A DNA stretch of 64,000 bases from NCBI GenBank assembly GCA_013396655.1, contig WBMV01001237.1, positions 704,716-768,715 of the forward strand, read 5' to 3'. The notes below the pieces were generated by a model. That model worked only from the letters and a program-made list of their open reading frames with translations. It had not been told where the DNA came from and searched no databases. Each line of letters starts with the position of its first letter. The first letter of the stretch is position 1. Source of the stretch: Campylorhamphus procurvoides (Eukaryota; Chordata; Aves; Passeriformes; Dendrocolaptidae). A program made the position numbers and the translations under genes. Below, in pieces: positions 61,901 through 64,000 of this stretch.

Positions 61901-62277
61901 TGGAGGAATTGAAACCCACTGACCCTGTGGCAATAACGCTGCCTGCTTTAGGACAACACTGCTCTCAGGATCAGGCTGGCTGTTCACCAAGGCACATCAG
62001 GCCAAAACTGTTCAAATAATGTGCTTTGTGCAACTTTATAGAGAAACTGAATTCAGCTTAGTAAAAAGGATATGCTGTAAATGATTTTTAGGTAAATTTT
62101 TAGCTTTCAGTTCATGTCTGCAGGGAAGTAACAGTGGTGTGAAAAATGGGGATGCAGAAACTGTACAGCCTGTGCATTGATTTTTATTTTTTTTCTTTTT
62201 TTTGCCCCAGAGCTCTCCCTGCCAGCAGGAACACTGTAAAAACAAGTACAAGCCAATGACAACCTATTTATACTCAG
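58956..62277. other. Gene-poor stretch with a GC-rich island
   Basis: Mostly AT-rich filler. 59535-59800 is a sharp GC-rich patch with several CpGs and four overlapping frames on both strands (up to 138 codons), which I cannot assign to a gene or a repeat. The rest, including the very AT-rich 61190-61290, holds nothing I recognise. Confidence 0.4.
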
Positions 62278-62480
62278 AATCATACAACATTTCAAGTTGG
62301 AAGGGACCCACAAGGACCATCAAATCTGACTCCCTGCTCCTCACAGGACTATTTAATGCTAACCCATTGGACTAGGCTTGTCCAGATGCTCCCTGAGCTC
62401 TGCCAGCCTTGGGGCAGCCACCACTTCCCTGGGGAACCCTCTCCACCCTCTGGTGAAGAACCTTTTCCCAAGGTGCAACG
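62278..62480 (-). mobile_element. CR1 LINE 3'-end fragment (different subfamily)
   Basis: Starts AATCATACAACATTTCAAGT then TTGGAAGGGACCCACAAGGA and continues through CTGCTCCTCACAGGACTA, CCAGATGCTCCCTGAGCTCT, ACCACTTCCCTGGGGAACCC and CTCTGGTGAAGAACCTTTTC. This follows the reverse complement of the CR1 subfamily with the 'GGGACCCACAAGGATCAT' end, distinct from the subfamily of the 43863 copy. Confidence 0.92.
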
Positions 62481-64000
62481 TGACTGCCCATGTTTTATTT
62501 TGTATATTATTTAATGAAATATTTAAAGCAATTCAAGTGGCCTATCTCAATGCATGTACATTGCATCTCCTTGATGCAAAGTTACTATTAACACACCAAA
62601 AAATTTACATTCTGGCTAGCACTGAGTAAGAGATTATACCAGAAAATTTAAGAGCCAAAGTGAGCTCCAAAAGCACTTCCAGGGCATTCAGACTGTAATA
62701 AAAAATCCTGAGATGCTTCTCTGACATCCTGCAGTTGGGTAAACTTGAAACAGCATTTAGAGGTTCCTACTAATCTGACCTCTGAAAAAAATTCCTATTG
62801 ATGCCAAATCTATTTGCTTTATGATTTCAGCAATACAGGTCCAATGGAGGAAAGAGGGGTGGGAACAGGCCCTGCTCTGCAACACCGAGTTCTGTTTCAG
62901 GCGAGGAGACCCAAACCAGTTGAGAAACCTGCCCTGATCTCAGGTACCAGCCTGTAAGTGGCTAAGAAACACTAATGCTTGAACAAAAGCCTCAGAAAAA
63001 CCTCAAATTTTTGCCTTCCATAAAATCTTAAGACCTTTCACTGTGAAATACAAAGAAACTTCTATAAAGTATGGTTTGATATATTTTTTTTGTCTGTACA
63101 GCAATTGACAAAAGATTTTGCAGACCTTTAGATCTGCAGACATGATGGGTGAAGATGAAAGATAAGAACAGCATTTCCTTTCTCACTGCAATTTTAAGTC
63201 CTTCAGCATTTTTGCCCTGTCATCATGTATTTCACCTAAATGTAGTTTTATTTTTAACAGGACACATCTGCCATTGGCAAAGGGGCTCCATATATTTCTG
63301 TGGAATTCTCCACACATATACATCATGCATTTAATCCATGTAGTTTTTTTGATTCTTACAATAAAAGCAAGAAAAGCAACATAAAATAAAATCCAAAAAT
63401 CCAATTGTTATTTTTCTTTTATTTAGGTTTTATGGGAGGTTTTTCAATATGTATGAATATTCAGAATTCCATGCCCTTGATCTAATCCTGAAAGTTTGCC
63501 CTGAATCTTCCTCCTCCACCCCTGTCCCCAGACATTCAGAGCTGGATTATGTCATTCCACTGAGCAGTGGATTGAAACACGAACAGAACTTGGGTAAGAA
63601 AGCTCATATAACAAAATGCCAATCAACCAACTCCCAGCAGAAAATGTTTTAGACTGATAATCTGAACACATTTGCATCCTCAGCAAGTTCTCCTTCAATA
63701 ATTACCACCAAAAAAGCATAGATTCACATATATTTATAATAAAGTTCACTATTGCTGCATCTCCTATGTTAGCAATGATTAAGGAGACAAATCCTATGAG
63801 ACATCTTTCAGACAGAAAGGTGAACTTTTGAAAGGAGTGCAATTTTGCTCCAAAATAATACAAAAATCAGTTTCAATGCCTGTGTCACAGGACAGCTTCC
63901 AGCCAAAACAATCCCTTCCCATATCTGTATTTAGCAGGAATTTGCTCTGTCGTTTCAGCACTGAAGTTCTTCCTACTTTCCTCTGTGAACTCCTCACGCT
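62481..64000. other. Right-edge gene-poor stretch
   Basis: No exon or repeat supported. Short frames (60-83 codons) on both strands are without recognisable domains. Confidence 0.45.

Noticed and set aside
1..64000. CRISPR array, operon, phage or bacterial defence system
   Set aside because: No regularly spaced repeats, no ribosome-binding sites, no long coding frames. The CR1 elements place the DNA in a bird genome.

Overview
The window reads as avian nuclear DNA, probably from a songbird. It holds at least seven fragments of CR1 retrotransposon (the dominant bird LINE) in both orientations, and a degraded LTR (about 5866-6233) that resembles, from memory, the ERVL-type LTRs of passerine genomes. 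It is AT-rich, has no operon-like gene packing, and its longest open frame is only 163 codons. There is no prokaryotic gene, CRISPR array, rRNA or tRNA that I can support.

Layout. At the left edge (about 1191-1635, + strand) is a good candidate for the last exon of a protein-coding gene: a strong splice acceptor, a 43-codon tail ending in TAA, and two poly(A) signals. From about 1.7 to 36.8 kb lies a gene-poor stretch with the LTR, CR1 pieces, short tandem duplications, a 20-bp perfect palindrome, a few regulatory-looking AT-rich blocks, and one orphan exon-like segment (27665-27834, + strand). From about 36.8 to 41.36 kb, on the - strand, the sequence looks like a terminal exon with a very long (about 4.4 kb) 3' UTR: an acceptor at 41362, a short coding tail, several internal poly(A) signals, a distal AATAAA at 36835-36840, Pumilio-type sites and a near-perfect hairpin. 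From 41.4 to 64 kb the sequence looks like intron or intergenic DNA with four more CR1 pieces. It also has a CpG-containing exon-like segment (about 49661-50035, - strand) whose donor joins the 41362 acceptor with two reading frames kept open.

The two candidate genes point toward each other: the left one ends near 1.6 kb and the right one ends near 36.8 kb, about 35 kb apart. I could not identify either gene from its short C-terminal coding tail, so no symbols are given. I found no convincing new biological system. The items most worth following up are the orphan exon, the dual-frame terminal exon with its long 3' UTR, and the perfect palindrome.
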